Below are positions 45,401 through 59,500 of a stretch of DNA of 64,000 nucleotides, piece by piece. The stretch lies in NCBI GenBank assembly GCA_965153355.1, contig OZ231126.1, positions 26,412,001-26,476,000 on the forward strand, written 5' to 3'. The notes under the pieces were generated by a model that searched no databases, was not told where the DNA came from, and saw only the letters and a program-made list of their open reading frames with translations. The position numbers and the translations under genes were made by a program. The DNA comes from Flaccisagitta enflata. Its lineage: Eukaryota; Chaetognatha; Sagittoidea; Aphragmophora. Position 1 is the first letter of the stretch. The number at the start of each line of letters is the position of its first letter.

Positions 45401-48400
45401 ATGCTTAATCAATGAATATTGACTTTAAAATTGAAAATTTGAGTTATCTGAGTCCAAACCAGCATAATTCAGTAAGACCAAAGATAGATTAGCAAATTTA
45501 AAGGAAAACAAACACCCTAATGTTTATGTAGAGTCACCTGTTTTAAAGGGTGTAGAATAGAGGGAGAACCATGTTCTTTCCCTAACTTTAAGATGATATC
45601 TACGCATCAACCAATACTTTTGAAACCTAGTGAGAGGGTCTGTTCATAGTTTAGGATGTGAGTGAACACATCATGAAAAAAAACTGAACATTTTTCAATC
45701 ATATGGCCGTACGGCCTCTCGACAAGGAAAGCCTGGAATTTTTAAGCAAATCCCCTCAATTTTCAAAGGCCAATTTGACTGACTTAAACCTAATAGGAAA
45801 GCTTGAGATTGAACATAAGAACATCCATGCTACAACACGGCGGATCAATATCAAAATTTCAAAGATCAGGCCTGGTAAATTTTCAGGATTAAGGAGCGAA
45901 AAGTGAATGTAGTGATATAGCATATACCCTTTTTTCACTCCAAACGCTTCAAAATCCTAATAGGTTAACCATTTTGGAGGTTTTTTTGCTCTGAGCGCTT
46001 CCTCTTAATGTTTACTTTGGAAGAGTTTACCACAAGAAAATAGATCCCGCAAAAAAATTCAAATTTAAGCGCTCAAACAACTGTGACTCAGTTGCGGCAT
46101 GATTCTCCGGTAGTCTACGCCCTTTATAAGGGGGGTTTTTTCAGCATTTTGGGTGGTTTGTCTATGGTAATGGATAGTCAAGAAGGGGAAATGACACTAG
46201 GAAAAAAAATTGGGTCAAAAAGTTCAATCGTTTTGGAAATATAAGCGTTTTTGTCTTTTTAAGATGTGATATATAATATATCATATGAAATATAGGTTAC
46301 AATGAGTTTTTTTAGCATTTTGGGTGGTTGGTCAATGGTAATGGATAGTGCTCAGGAAAAAATAACATTAAAAAAAGAATCAGGTCAAAAAACTGATTTT
46401 TTCTTAAGTTAGAAGCGATTTTTGCCTTTTTATAATATGATATTTATAATTAATAATGGACATGCTTAATCAATGAATATTGACTTTAAAATTGAAAATT
46501 TGAGTTATCTGAGTCCAAACCATCATAATTCAGTAAGACCAAAGATAGATTTGCAAATTTAAAGGAAAACAAACACCCTAATGTTTATGTAGAGTCACCT
46601 GTTTTAAAGGGGGGTTTTTTCAGCATTTTGGGTGGTTTGTCTATGGTAATGGATAGTCAAGAAGGGGAAATGACACTAGGAAAAAAAATTGGGTCAAAAA
46701 GTTCAATCGTTTTGGAAATATAAGCGTTTTTGTCTTTTTAAGATGTGATATATAATAAATCATATGAAATATAGGTTACAATGAGTTTTTTTAGCATTTT
46801 GGGTGGTTGGTCAATGGTAATGGATAGTGCACAGGAAAAAATAACATTAGAAAAAAGAATCAGGTCAAAAAACTGATTTTTTCTTAAGTTAGAAGCGATT
46901 TTTGCCTTTTTATAATATGATATTTATAATTAATAATGGACATGCTTAATCAATGAATATTGACTTTAAAATTGAAAATTTGAGTTATCTGAGTCCAAAC
47001 CAGCATAATTCAGTAAGACCAAAGATAGATTAGCAAATTTAAAGGAAAACAAACACCCTAATGTTTATGTAGAGTCACCTGTTTTAAAGGGTGTAGAATA
47101 GAGGGAGAACCATGTTCTTTCCCTAACTTTAAGATGATATCTACGCATCAACCAATACTTTTGAAACCTAGTGAGAGGGTCTGTTCATAGTTTAGGATGT
47201 GAGTGAACACATCATGAAAAAAAAACTGAACATTTTTCAATCATATGGCCGTACGGCCTCTCGACAAGGAAAGCCTGGAATTTTTAAGCAAATCCCCTCA
47301 ATTTTCAAAGGCCAATTTGACTGACTTAAACCTAATAGGAAAGCTTGAGATTGAACATAAGAACATCCATGCTACAACACGGCGGATCAATATCAAAATT
47401 TCAAAGATCAGGCCTGGTAAATTTTCAGGATTAAGGAGCGAAAAGTGAATGTAGTGATATAGCATATACCCTTTTTTCACTCCAAACGCTTCAAAATCCT
47501 AATAGGTTAACCATTTTGGAGGTTTTTTTGCTCTGAGCGCTTCCTCTTAATGTTTACTTTGGAAGAGTTTACCACAAGAAAATAGATCCCGCAAAAAAAT
47601 TCAAATTTAAGCGCTCAAACAACTGTGACTCAGTTGCGGCATGATTCTCCGGTAGTCTACGCCCTTTATAATGGGGGTTTTTTCAGCATTTTGGGTGGTT
47701 TGTCTATGGTAATGGATAGTCAAGAAGGGGAAATGACACTAGGAAAAAAAATTGGGTCAAAAAGTTCAATCGTTTTGGAAATATAAGCGTTTTTGTCTTT
47801 TTAAGATGTGATATATAATATATCATATGAAATATAGGTTACAATGAGTTTTTTTAGCATTTTGGGTGGTTGGTCAATGGTAATGGATAGTGCACAGGAA
47901 AAAATGACATTAGAAAAAAGAATCAGGTCAAAAAACTGATTTTTTCTTAAGTTAGAAGCGATTTTTGCCTTTTTATAATATGATATTTATAATTAATAAT
48001 GGACATGCTTAATCAATGAATATTGACTTTAAAATTGAAAATTTGAGTTATCTGAGTCCAAACCAGCATAATTCAGTAAGACCAAAGATAGATTTGCAAA
48101 TTTAAAGGAAAACAAACACCCTAATGTTTATGTAGAGTCACCTGTTTATAAGGGGGGTTTTTTCAGCATTTTGGGTGGTTTGTCTATGGTAATGGATAGT
48201 CAAGAAGGGGAAATGACACTAGGAAAAAAAATTGGGTCAAAAAGTTCAATCGTTTTGGAAATATAAGCGTTTTTATCTTTTTAAGATGTGATATATAATA
48301 TATCATATGAAATATAGGTTACAATGAGTTTTTTTAGCATTTTGGGTGGTTGGTCAATGGTAATGGATAGTGCACAGGAAAAAATAACATTAGAAAAAAG

Positions 48401-51400
48401 AATCAGGTCAAAAAACTGATTTTTTCTTAAGTTAGAAGCGATTTTTGCCTTTTTATAATATGATATTTATAATCAATAATGGACATGCTTAATCAATGAA
48501 TATTGACTTTAAAATTGAAAATTTGAGTTATCTGAGTCCAAACCAGCATAATTCAGTAAGACCAAAGATAGATTAGCAAATTTAAAGGAAAACAAACACC
48601 CTAATGTTTATGTAGAGTCACCTGTTTTAAAGGGTGTAGAATAGAGGGAGAACCATGTTCTTTCCCTAACTTTAAGATGATATCTACGCATCAACCAATA
48701 CTTTTGAAACCTAGTGAGAGGGTCTGTTCATAGTTTAGGATGTGAGTGAACACATCGTGAAAAAAAAACTGAACATTTTTCAATCATATGGCCGTACGGC
48801 CTCTCGACAGGGAAAGCCTGGAATTTTTAAGCAAATCCCCTCAATTTTCAAAGGCCAATTTGACTGACTTAAACCTAATAGGAAAGCTTGAGATTGAACA
48901 TAAGAACATCCATGCTACAACACGGCGGATCAATATCAAAATTTCAAAGATCAGGCCTGGTAAATTTTCAGGATTAAGGAGCGAAAAGTGAATGTAGTGA
49001 TATAGCATATACCCTTTTTTCACTCCAAACGCTTCAAAATCCTAATAGGTTAACCATTTTGGAGGTTTTTTTGCTCTGAGCGCTTCCTCTTAATGTTTAC
49101 TTTGGAAGAGTTTACCACAAGAAAATAGATCCCGCAAAAAATTCAAATTTAAGCGCTCAAACAACTGTGACTCAGTTGCGGCATGATTCTCCGGTAGTCT
49201 ACGCCCTTTATAAGGGTGGTTTTTTCAGCATTTTGGGTGGTTTGTCTATGGTAATGGATAGTCAAGAAGGGGAAATGACACTAGGAAAAAAAATTGGGTC
49301 AAAAAGTTCAATCGTTTTGGAAATATAAGCGTTTTTATCTTTTTAAGATGTGATATATAATATATCATATGAAATATAGGTTACAATGAGTTTTTTTAGC
49401 ATTTTGGGTGGTTGGTCAATGGTAATGGATAGTGCTCAGGAAAAATAACATTAGAAAAAAGAATCAGGTCAAAAAACTGATTTTTTCTTAAGTTAGAAGC
49501 GATTTTTGCCTTTTTATAATATGATATTTATAATTAATAATGGACATGCTTAATCAATGAATATTGACTTTAAAATTGAAAATTTGAGTTATCTGAGTCC
49601 AAACCAGCATAATTCAGTAAGACCAAAGATAGATTTGCAAATTTAAAGGAAAACAAACACCCTAATGTTTATGTAGAGTCACCTGTTTTATAAGGGGGGT
49701 TTTTTCAGCATTTTGGGTGGTTTGTCTATGGTAATGGATAGTCAAGAAGGGGAAATGACACTAGGAAAAAAAATTGGGTCAAAAAGTTCAATCGTTTTGG
49801 AAATATAAGCGTTTTTGTCTTTTTAAGATGTGATATATAATATATCATATGAAATATAGGTTACAATGAGTTTTTTTAGCATTTTGGGTGGTTGGTCAAT
49901 GGTAATGGATAGTGCACAGGAAAAAATGACATTAGGAAAAAGAATCAGGTCAAAAAACTGATTTTTTCTTAAGTTAGAAGCGATTTTTGCCTTTTTATAA
50001 TATGATATTTATAATTAATAATGGACATGCTTAATCAATGAATATTGACTTTAAAATTGAAAATTTGAGTTATCTGAGTCCAAACCAGCATAATTCAGTA
50101 AGACCAAAGATAGATTAGCAAATTTAAAGGAAAACAAACACCCTAATGTTTATGTAGAGTCACCTGTTTTAAAGGGTGTAGAATAGAGGGAGAACCATGT
50201 TCTTTCCCTAACTTTAAGATGATATCTACGCATCAACCAATACTTTTGAAACCTAGTGAGAGGGTCTGTTCATAGTTTAGGATGTGAGTGAACACATCAT
50301 GAAAAAAAAACTGAACATTTTTCAATCATATGGCCGTACGGCCTCTCGACAAGGAAAGCCTGGAATTTTTAAGCAAATCCCCTCAATTTTCAAAGGCCAA
50401 TTTGACTGACTTAAACCTAATAGGAAAGCTTGAGATTGAACATAAGAACATCCATGCTACAACACGGCGGATCAATATCAAAATTTCAAAGATCAGGCCT
50501 GGTAAATTTTCAGGATTAAGGAGCGAAAAGTGAATGTAGTGATATAGCATATACCCTTTTTTCACTCCAAACGCTTCAAAATCCTAATAGGTTAACCATT
50601 TTTGAGGTTTTTTTTGCTCTGAGCGCTTCCTCTTAATGTTTACTTTGGAAGAGTCTACCACAAGAAAATAGATCCCGCAAAAAAATTCAAATTTAAGCGC
50701 TCAAACGACTGTGACTCAGTTACGGCATGATTCTCCGGTAGTCTACGCCCTTTATAAGGGGGGTTTTTTCAGCATTTTGGGTGGTTTGTCTATGGTAATG
50801 GATAGTCAAGAAGGGGAAATGACACTAGGAAAAAAAATTGGGTCAAAAAGTTCAATCGTTTTGAAAATATAAGCGTTTTTGTCTTTTTAAGATGTGATAT
50901 ATAATATATCATATGAAATATAGGTTACAATGAGTTTTTTTAGCATTTTGGGTGGTTGGTCAATGGTAATGGATAGTGCACAGGAAAAAATGACATTAGG
51001 AAAAAGAATCAGGTCAAAAAACTGATTTTTTCTTAAGTTAGAAGCGATTTTTGCCTTTTTATAATATGATATTTATAATTAAGAATGGACATGCTTAATC
51101 AATGAATATTGACTTTAAAATTGAAAATTTGAGTTATCTGAGTCCAAACCATCATAATTCAGTAAGACCAAAGATAGATTTGCAAATTTAAAGGAAAACA
51201 AACACCCTAATGTTTATGTAGAGTCACCTGTTTTATAAGGGGGTTTTTTTCAGCATTTTGGGTGGTTTGTCTATGGTAATGGATAGTCAAGAAGGGGAAA
51301 TGACACTAGGAAAAAAAATTGGGTCAAAAAGTTCAATCGTTTTGGAAATATAAGCGTTTTTGTCTTTTTAAGATGTGATATATAATATATCATATGAAAT

Positions 51401-53689
51401 ATAGGTTACAATGAGTTTTTTTAGCATTTTGGGTGGTTGGTCAATGGTAATGGATAGTGCACAGGAAAAAATGACATTAGGAAAAAGAATCAGGTCAAAA
51501 AACTGATTTTTTCTTAAGTTAGAAGCGATTTTTGCCTTTTTATAATATGATATTTATAATAATAATGGACATGCTTAATCAATGAATATTGACTTTAAAA
51601 TTGAAAATTTGAGTTATCTGAGTCCAAACCAGCATAATTCAGTAAGACCAAAGATAGATTAGCAAATTTAAAGGAAAACAAACACCCTAATGTTTATGTA
51701 GAGTCACCTGTTTTAAAGGGTGTAGAATAGAGGGAGAACCATGTTCTTTCCCTAACTTTAAGATGATATCTACGCATCAACCAATACTTTTGAAACCTAG
51801 TGAGAGGGTCTGTTCATAGTTTAGGATGTGAGTGAACACATCATGAAAAAAAACTGAACATTTTTCAATCATATGGCCGTACGGCCTCTCGACAAGGAAA
51901 GCCTGGAATTTTTAAGCAAATCCCCTCAATTTTCAAAGGCCAATTTGACTGACTTAAACCTAATAGGAAAGCTTGAGATTGAACATAAGAACATCCATGC
52001 TACAACACGGCGGATCAATATCAAAATTTCAAAGATCAGGCCTGGTAAATTTTCAGGATTAAGGAGCGAAAAGTGAATGTAGTGATATAGCATATACCCT
52101 TTTTTCACTCCAAACGCTTCAAAATCCTAATAGGTTAACCATTTTGGAGGTTTTTTTTGCTCTGAGCGCTTCCTCTTAATGTTTACTTTGGAAGAGTCTA
52201 CCACAAGAAAATAGATCCCGCAAAAAAATTCAAATTTAAGCGCTCAAACAACTGTGACTCAGTTGCGGCATGATTCTCCGGTAGTCTACGCCCTTTATAA
52301 GGGGGGTTTTTTCAGCATTTTGGGTGGTTTGTCTATGGTAATGGATAGTCAAGAAGGGGAAATGACACTAGGAAAAAAAATTGGGTCAAAAAGTTCAATC
52401 GTTTTGGAAATATAAGCGTTTTTATCTTTTTAAGATGTGATATATAATATATCATATGAAATATAGGTTACAATGAGTTTTTTAGCATTTTGGGTGGTTG
52501 GTCAATGGTAATGGATAGTGCTCAGGAAAAAATAACATTAGAAAAAAGAATCAGGTCAAAAAACTGATTTTTTCTTAAGTTAGAAGCGATTTTTGCCTTT
52601 TTATAATATGATATTTATAATTAATAATGGACATGCTTAATCAATGAATATTGACTTTAAAATTGAAAATTTGAGTTATCTGAGTCCAAACCAGCATAAT
52701 TCAGTAAGACCAAAGATAGATTTGCAAATTTAAAGGAAAACAAACACCCTAATGTTTATGTAGAGTCACCTGTTTTATAAGGGGGGTTTTTTCAGCATTT
52801 TGGGTGGTTTGTCTATGGTAATGGATAGTCAAGAAGGGGAAATGACACTAGGAAAAAAAATTGGGTCAAAAAGTTCAATCGTTTTGGAAATATAAGCGTT
52901 TTTATCTTTTTAAGATGTGATATATAATATATCATATGAAATATAGGTTACAATGAGTTTTTTTAGCATTTTGGGTGGTTGGTCAATGGTAATGGATAGT
53001 GCACAGGAAAAAATAACATTAGAAAAAAGAATCAGGTCAAAAAACTGATTTTTTCTTAAGTTAGAAGCGATTTTTGCCTTTTTATAATATGATATTTATA
53101 ATCAATAATGGACATGCTTAATCAATGAATATTGACTTTAAAATTGAAAATTTTAGTTATCTGAGTCCAAACCAGCATAATTCAGTAAGACCAAAGATAG
53201 ATTAGCAAATTTAAAGGAAAACAAACACCTATGTTTATGTAGAGTCACCTGTTTTAAAGGGTGTAGAATAGAGAGAGAACCATGTCCTCTCTCTAACTTT
53301 AAGATGATATCTACGCATCAACCAATACTTTTGAAACCTAGTGAGAGGGTCTGTTCATAGTTTAGGATGTGAGTGAACACATCATGAAAAAAAAACTGAA
53401 CATTTTTCAATCATATGGCCGTACGGCCTCTCGACAAGGAAAGCCTGGAATTTTTAAGCAAATCCCCTCAATTTTCAAAGGCCAATTTGACTGACTTAAA
53501 ACTAATAGGAAAGCTTGAGATTGAACATAAGAACATCCATGCTACAACACGGCGGATCAATATCAAAATTTCAAAGATCAGGCCTGGTAAATTTTCAGGA
53601 TTAAGGAGCGAAAAGTGAATGTAGTGATATAGCATATACCCTTTTTTCACTCCAAACGCTTCAAAATCCTAATAGGTTAACCATTTGAG

Positions 53690-56600
53690 GTTTTTTTTTT
53701 GCTCTGAGCGCTTCCTCTTAATGTTTACTTTGGAAGAAGTTTACCACAAGAAAAATAGATCCATAAAATTCAAATTTAAGCTCAAACAACTGACTCGGAC
53801 TGCGGCATGATTCTCCGGTAGTCTACGCCCTTTATAAGGGGGGTTTTTCAGCATTTTGGGTGGTTTGTCTATGGTAATGGATAGTCAAGAAGGGGAAATG
53901 ACACTAGGAAAAAAAATTGGGTCAAAAAGTTCAATCGTTTTGGAAATATAAGCGTTTTTATCTTTTTAAGATGTGATATATAATATATCATATGAAATAT
54001 AGGTTACAATGAGTTTTTTTAGCATTTTGGGTGGTTGGTCAATGGTAATGGATAGTGCTCAGGAAAAAATAACATTAGAAAAAAGAATCAGGTCAAAAAA
54101 CTGATTTTTTCTTAAGTTAGAAGCGATTTTTGCCTTTTTATATTATGATATTTATAATTAATAATGGACATGCTTAATCAATGAATATTGACTTTAAAAT
54201 TGAAAATTTGAGTTATCTGAGTCCAAACCAGCATAATTCAGTAAGACCAAAGATAGATAAGCAAATTTAAAGGAAAACAAACACCCTAATGTTTATGTAG
54301 AGTCACCTGTTTTAAAGGGTGTTTTTTCAGCAATTTGGGTGGTTTGTCTATGGTAATGGATAGTCAAGAAGAAATGACACTAGGAAAAAATTAGGTCAAA
54401 AAGTTCAATCGTTTTGGAAATATAAGCGTTTTGTCTTTTTAAGATGTGATACTTATAATATATCACTTATGAAATATAGGTTACAATGAGTTTTTTAGCA
54501 TTTTGGGTGGTTGGTCAATGGTAATGGATAGTGCACAGGAAAAAATAACATTAGAAAAAAGAATCAGGTCAAAAAACTGTTTTTTTCTTAAGTTAGAGGC
54601 GATTTTTGCCTTTTTATAATATGATATTTATAATCAATAATGGACATGCTTAATCAATGAATATTGACTTTAAAATTGAAAATTTGAGATATCTGAGTCC
54701 AAACCAGCATAATTCAGTAAGACCAAAGATAGATTAGCAAATTTAAGGAAGAAATAAACACCTAATGTTTATGTAGAGTCACCTGTTTTAAAGGGTGTAG
54801 AATAGAGGGAGAACCATGTTCTTTCCCTAACTTTAAGATGATATCTACACATCAACCAATACTTTTGAAACCTAGTGAGAGGGTCTGTTCTTAGTTTAGG
54901 ATGTGAGTGAACACATCATGAAAAAAAAAACTGAACATTTTTCAATCATATGGCCGTACGGCCTCTCGACAAGGAAAGCCTGGAATTTTTAAGCAAATCC
55001 CCTCAATTTTCAAAGGCCAATTTGACTGACTTAAACCTAATAGGAAAGCTTGAGATTGAACATAAGAACATCCATGCTACAACACGGTGCATCAATATCA
55101 AAATTTCAAGGATCAGGCCTGGTAAATTTTCAGGATTAAGGAGCGAAAAGTGAATGTAGTGATATAGCATATACCCTTTTTTCACTCCAAACGCTTCAAA
55201 ATCCTAATAGGTTAACCATTTTTTGAGGTTTTTTTGCTCTGAGCGCTTCCTCTTAATGTTTACTTTGGAAGAGTTTACCACAAGAAAATAGAATCCATAA
55301 AATTCAAGTTAAGCGCTCAAACAACTGTGACTCAGTTGCGCTTGTGATTCTCTCCCGGTAATCTACGCCCTTTATAAGGGGTTTTTCAGCATTTTGGGTG
55401 GTTTGTCTGTATGGATAGTCAAGAGAAATGACACTAGGAAAAAAATTGGGTCCAAAAACTAATCGTTTGGAAATATAAGCGTTTTATCTTTTTAAGATGT
55501 GATATATAATATATCATATGAAATATAGGTTACAATGGGTTTTTTTAGCATTTTGGGTGGTTGGTCAATGGCAATGGATAGTGCACAGGAAAAAATGACA
55601 TTAGGAAAAAGAATCAGGTCAAAAAACTGATTTTTTCTTAAGTTAGAAGCGATTTTGCCTTTTTATAATATGATATTCATAAGTAATAATGGACATGCTT
55701 AATCACTGAATATTTGACTTTAAAATTGAAAATTTAGATTATCTGAGTCCAAACCAGCATAATTCAGTAAGACCAAAGATAGATTAGCAAATTTTAAGGA
55801 AAACAAACACCCTAATGTTTATGTAGAGTCACCTGTTTTAAAGGGTGTTTTTTCAGCATTTTGGGTGGTTTGTCCATAAGCTCAATGGATAGTCAGAAGG
55901 GAAATATTTTCGGAAAAGAAAAAAATTGGTCAAAAAGTTCTATCGTTTTGGAAATATAGCGTTTTTATCTTTTTAAGATATAATATATATTATATCATAT
56001 AAAATATAGGTTACAATGATTTTTTTAGTATTTTGGGTGGTTGGTCAATGGTAATGGATAGTGCACAGGAAAAAATAACATTAGAAAAAAGAATCAGGTC
56101 AAAAAACTGATTTTTTCTTAGTTAGAAGCGATTTTTGCCTTTTTATAATATGATGTTTAATTAATAAATGGACATGTATCAATGAATATTGACATTTAAA
56201 TTGAAAATTTGAGTTATCTGAGTCCAAACCAGCATAATTCAGTAAGACCAAAGATAGATTAGCAAATTTTAAGGAAAACAAACACCCTAATGTTTATGTA
56301 GAGTCACCTGTTTTAAAGGGTGTATAGAATAGAGGGAAGAACCATGTTTCTTTCCCTAACTTTGAATAAATATCTGCATCAACAATACTGAAACCTAGTG
56401 AGGGTCTGTTCATAGTTTAGGATGTGAGTAACACATCATGAAAAAACTGAACATTTTTCAATCATATGGCCGAACGGCCTCTCGACAGGGAAAGCCTGGG
56501 ATTTTTAAGACAATCCCCTCAATTTTCCAAGGCCAATTTGACTGACTTAAACCTAATAGGAAAGCTTGAGATTGAACATAAGAACATCCATGCTACAACA

Positions 56601-59500
56601 CGGCGGATCAATATCAAAATTTCAAAGATCAGGCCTAGTAAATCCTGAGGATTAAGGAGCGAAAAGTGAATGTAGTAATATAGCATATACCCTTTTTCAC
56701 TCCAACAGCTTCAAAATCTAATAGGTTAGCTCATTTGGAGGTTTTTGCTCTGAGCGCTTCCTCTTAATGTTTACTTTGGAAGAGTTTACCACAAGAAAAT
56801 AGATCCCGCAAAAAAATTCAAATTTAAGCGCTCAAACAACTGTGACTCAGTTACGGCATGATTCTCCGGTAGTCTACGCCCTTTATAAGGGGGGTTTTGT
56901 CTGGTGGTTTGTCTGTAAGTATTAGATGAGTGAAGGGAAATGACACTAGGAAAAAAATTGGGTCAAAAAGTTCAATCGTTTTGAAAATATAAGCGTTTTT
57001 GTCTTTTTACGATGTGATATATAATATATCATATGAAATATGAGTTACAATAGGTTTTAGCATTTTGGGTGGTTGGTCAATGGTAATGGATAGTGCTCAG
57101 GAAAAAATGACATTAGGAAAAAGAATCAGGTCAAAAAACTGATTTTTTCTTAAGTTAGAAGCGATTTTTGCCTTTTTGAAATATGATATTTATAAGTAAG
57201 AATGGACATGCTTAATCAATGAATATTGACTTTAAAATTAAAAATTTGAGTTATCTGAGTCCAAACCATCATAATTCAGTAAGACCAAAGATAGATTTGC
57301 AAATTTAAAGGAAAACAAACACCCTAATGTTTATGTAGAGTTTTTTTCAGCAGGGGGGTTTTTTCAGCATTTTGGGTGGTTTGTCTATGGTAATGGATAG
57401 TCAAGAAGGGGAAATGACACTAGGAAAAAAAATTGGGTCAAAAAGTTCAACCGTTTTGAAGTATAAGCGTTTTTGTCTTTTTAAGATGTAATATATAATA
57501 AATCATATGAAATATAAGTTACAATGAGTTTTTTTAGCATTTTAGGTGGTTGGTCAATGGTAATGGATAGTGCACAGGAAAAAATGACATTAGGAAAAAG
57601 AATCAGGTCAAAAAACTGATTTTTTCTTAAGTTAGAAGCGATTTTTGCCTTTTTATAATATGATATTTATAATCAATAATGGACATGCTTAATCAATGAA
57701 TATTGACTTTAAAATTGAAAATTTGAGTTATCTGAGTCCAAACCAGCATAATTCAGTAAGACCAAAGATAGATTAGCAAATTTAAAGGAAAACAAACAAC
57801 CTAATGTTTATGTAGAGTCACCTGTTTTAAAGGGTGTAGAATAGAGAGAACCATTCTTTCCTAACTAAAGATATCTCGCATCAGCAATGCTTGTTTGGAA
57901 ACCTATTGAAGGGAATCTGTTCATAGTTTAGGATGTGGTGTTTCACATCATAAAAAAACTGAACATTTTCAATCATATGGCCAGTACGGCCTCTCGTCAA
58001 GGAAAGCCTGGAATTTTTAAGCAAATCCCCTCAATTTTCAAAGGCCAATTTGACTGACTTAAACCTAATAGGAAAGCTTGAGATTGAACATAGGTACATC
58101 CATGCTACAACACTGCGCATCAATATCAAAATTTCAAAGATCAGGCCTGGTAAATTTTCAAGATTAAGGAGCGAAAAGTGAATGTAGTGATATAGCATAT
58201 ACCCTTTTCCTCCAGCGCTTCAAAATCCTAATAGGTTAACCATTTTGGAGGTTTTTTTGCTCTGAGCGCTTCCTCTTAATATTTACTTTGGAAGAGTTTA
58301 TCACAAGACAATAGATCCCGCAAAAAAATTCAAATTTAAGCGCTCAAACGACTGTGACTCAGTTACGGCATGATTCTCAGTAGTCACTTTACTAGGGGTT
58401 TCAGCATTTTGGGTGGTTTGTCTATGGTAATGGATAGTCAAGAAGGGAAATGACACTAGGAAACGAAATTGATCAAAAAAGTTCAATCGTTTTGAAAATA
58501 TAAGCGTTTTTGTCTTTTTAAGATGTGATATATAATATATCATATGAAATATAGATTACAATGAGTTTTTTTTAGCATTTTGGGTGGTTGGTCAATGGTA
58601 ATGGATAGTGCACAGGAAAAAATAACATTAGAAAAAAGAATCAGGTCAAACTGATTTTTTCTTAAGTTAGAAGCGAATTTTGCCTTTTTATAATATGATA
58701 TTTATAATTAATAATGGACATGCTTAATCAATGAATATTGACTTTAAAATTGAAAATTTGAGTTATCTGAGTCCAAACAATCATAATTCAATAAGACCAA
58801 AGATAGATTAGCAGAAATTTGAAAACAAACACCCTAATGTTTATGTAGAGTCACCTGTTTTATAAGAGGGGTTTTTTCAGCATTTGGGTGGTTTGTCTAT
58901 GATAATGGATAGTCAAGAAGGGTAAATGACACTAGGAAAAAAAATTGGGTCAAAAAGTTCAACCGTTTTGAAGTATAAGCGTTTTTGTCTTTTTAAGATG
59001 TAATATATAATATATCACATGAAATATAGGTTACAATGAGTTTTTATAGCATTTTGGGTGGTTGGTCAATGGTAATGGATAGTGCACAAGAAAAAATGAC
59101 ATTAGAAAAAAGAATCAGGTCAAAACAGTGATATTTTCTTAAGTTAGAAGCGATTTTTGCCTTTTCACAATATGATATTTATAATTAATAATGGACATGC
59201 TTAATCAATGAATAATGACTTTAAAATTGAAAATTTGAGTTATCTGAGTCCAAACCAGCATAATTCAGTAAGACCAAAGATAGATTAGCAAATTTAAAGG
59301 AAAACAAACACCTTAATGTTTATGTAGAGTCACCTGTTTTAAAGGGTGTAGAATAGAGGGAGAACCATTTTCTTTCCCTAACTTTAAGATGATATCTACG
59401 CATCAACCAATACTTTGAAACTAGTGAGGAGAGATTCTGTTCACTTAGTTTAGGATGTGGTGAATTTTATCCATGAAAAAAAAACTGAACATTTTTCAAT
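53690..59500 (+). repeat. Diverged satellite block 2
   Basis: Units 18 (end) to 22 (start) carry many scattered indels and substitutions, such as GATACTTATAATATATCACT at 54449 and a damaged start at 57840-57960. Units on both sides return to the consensus. A third, milder patch is at 61450-62960. Confidence 0.7.
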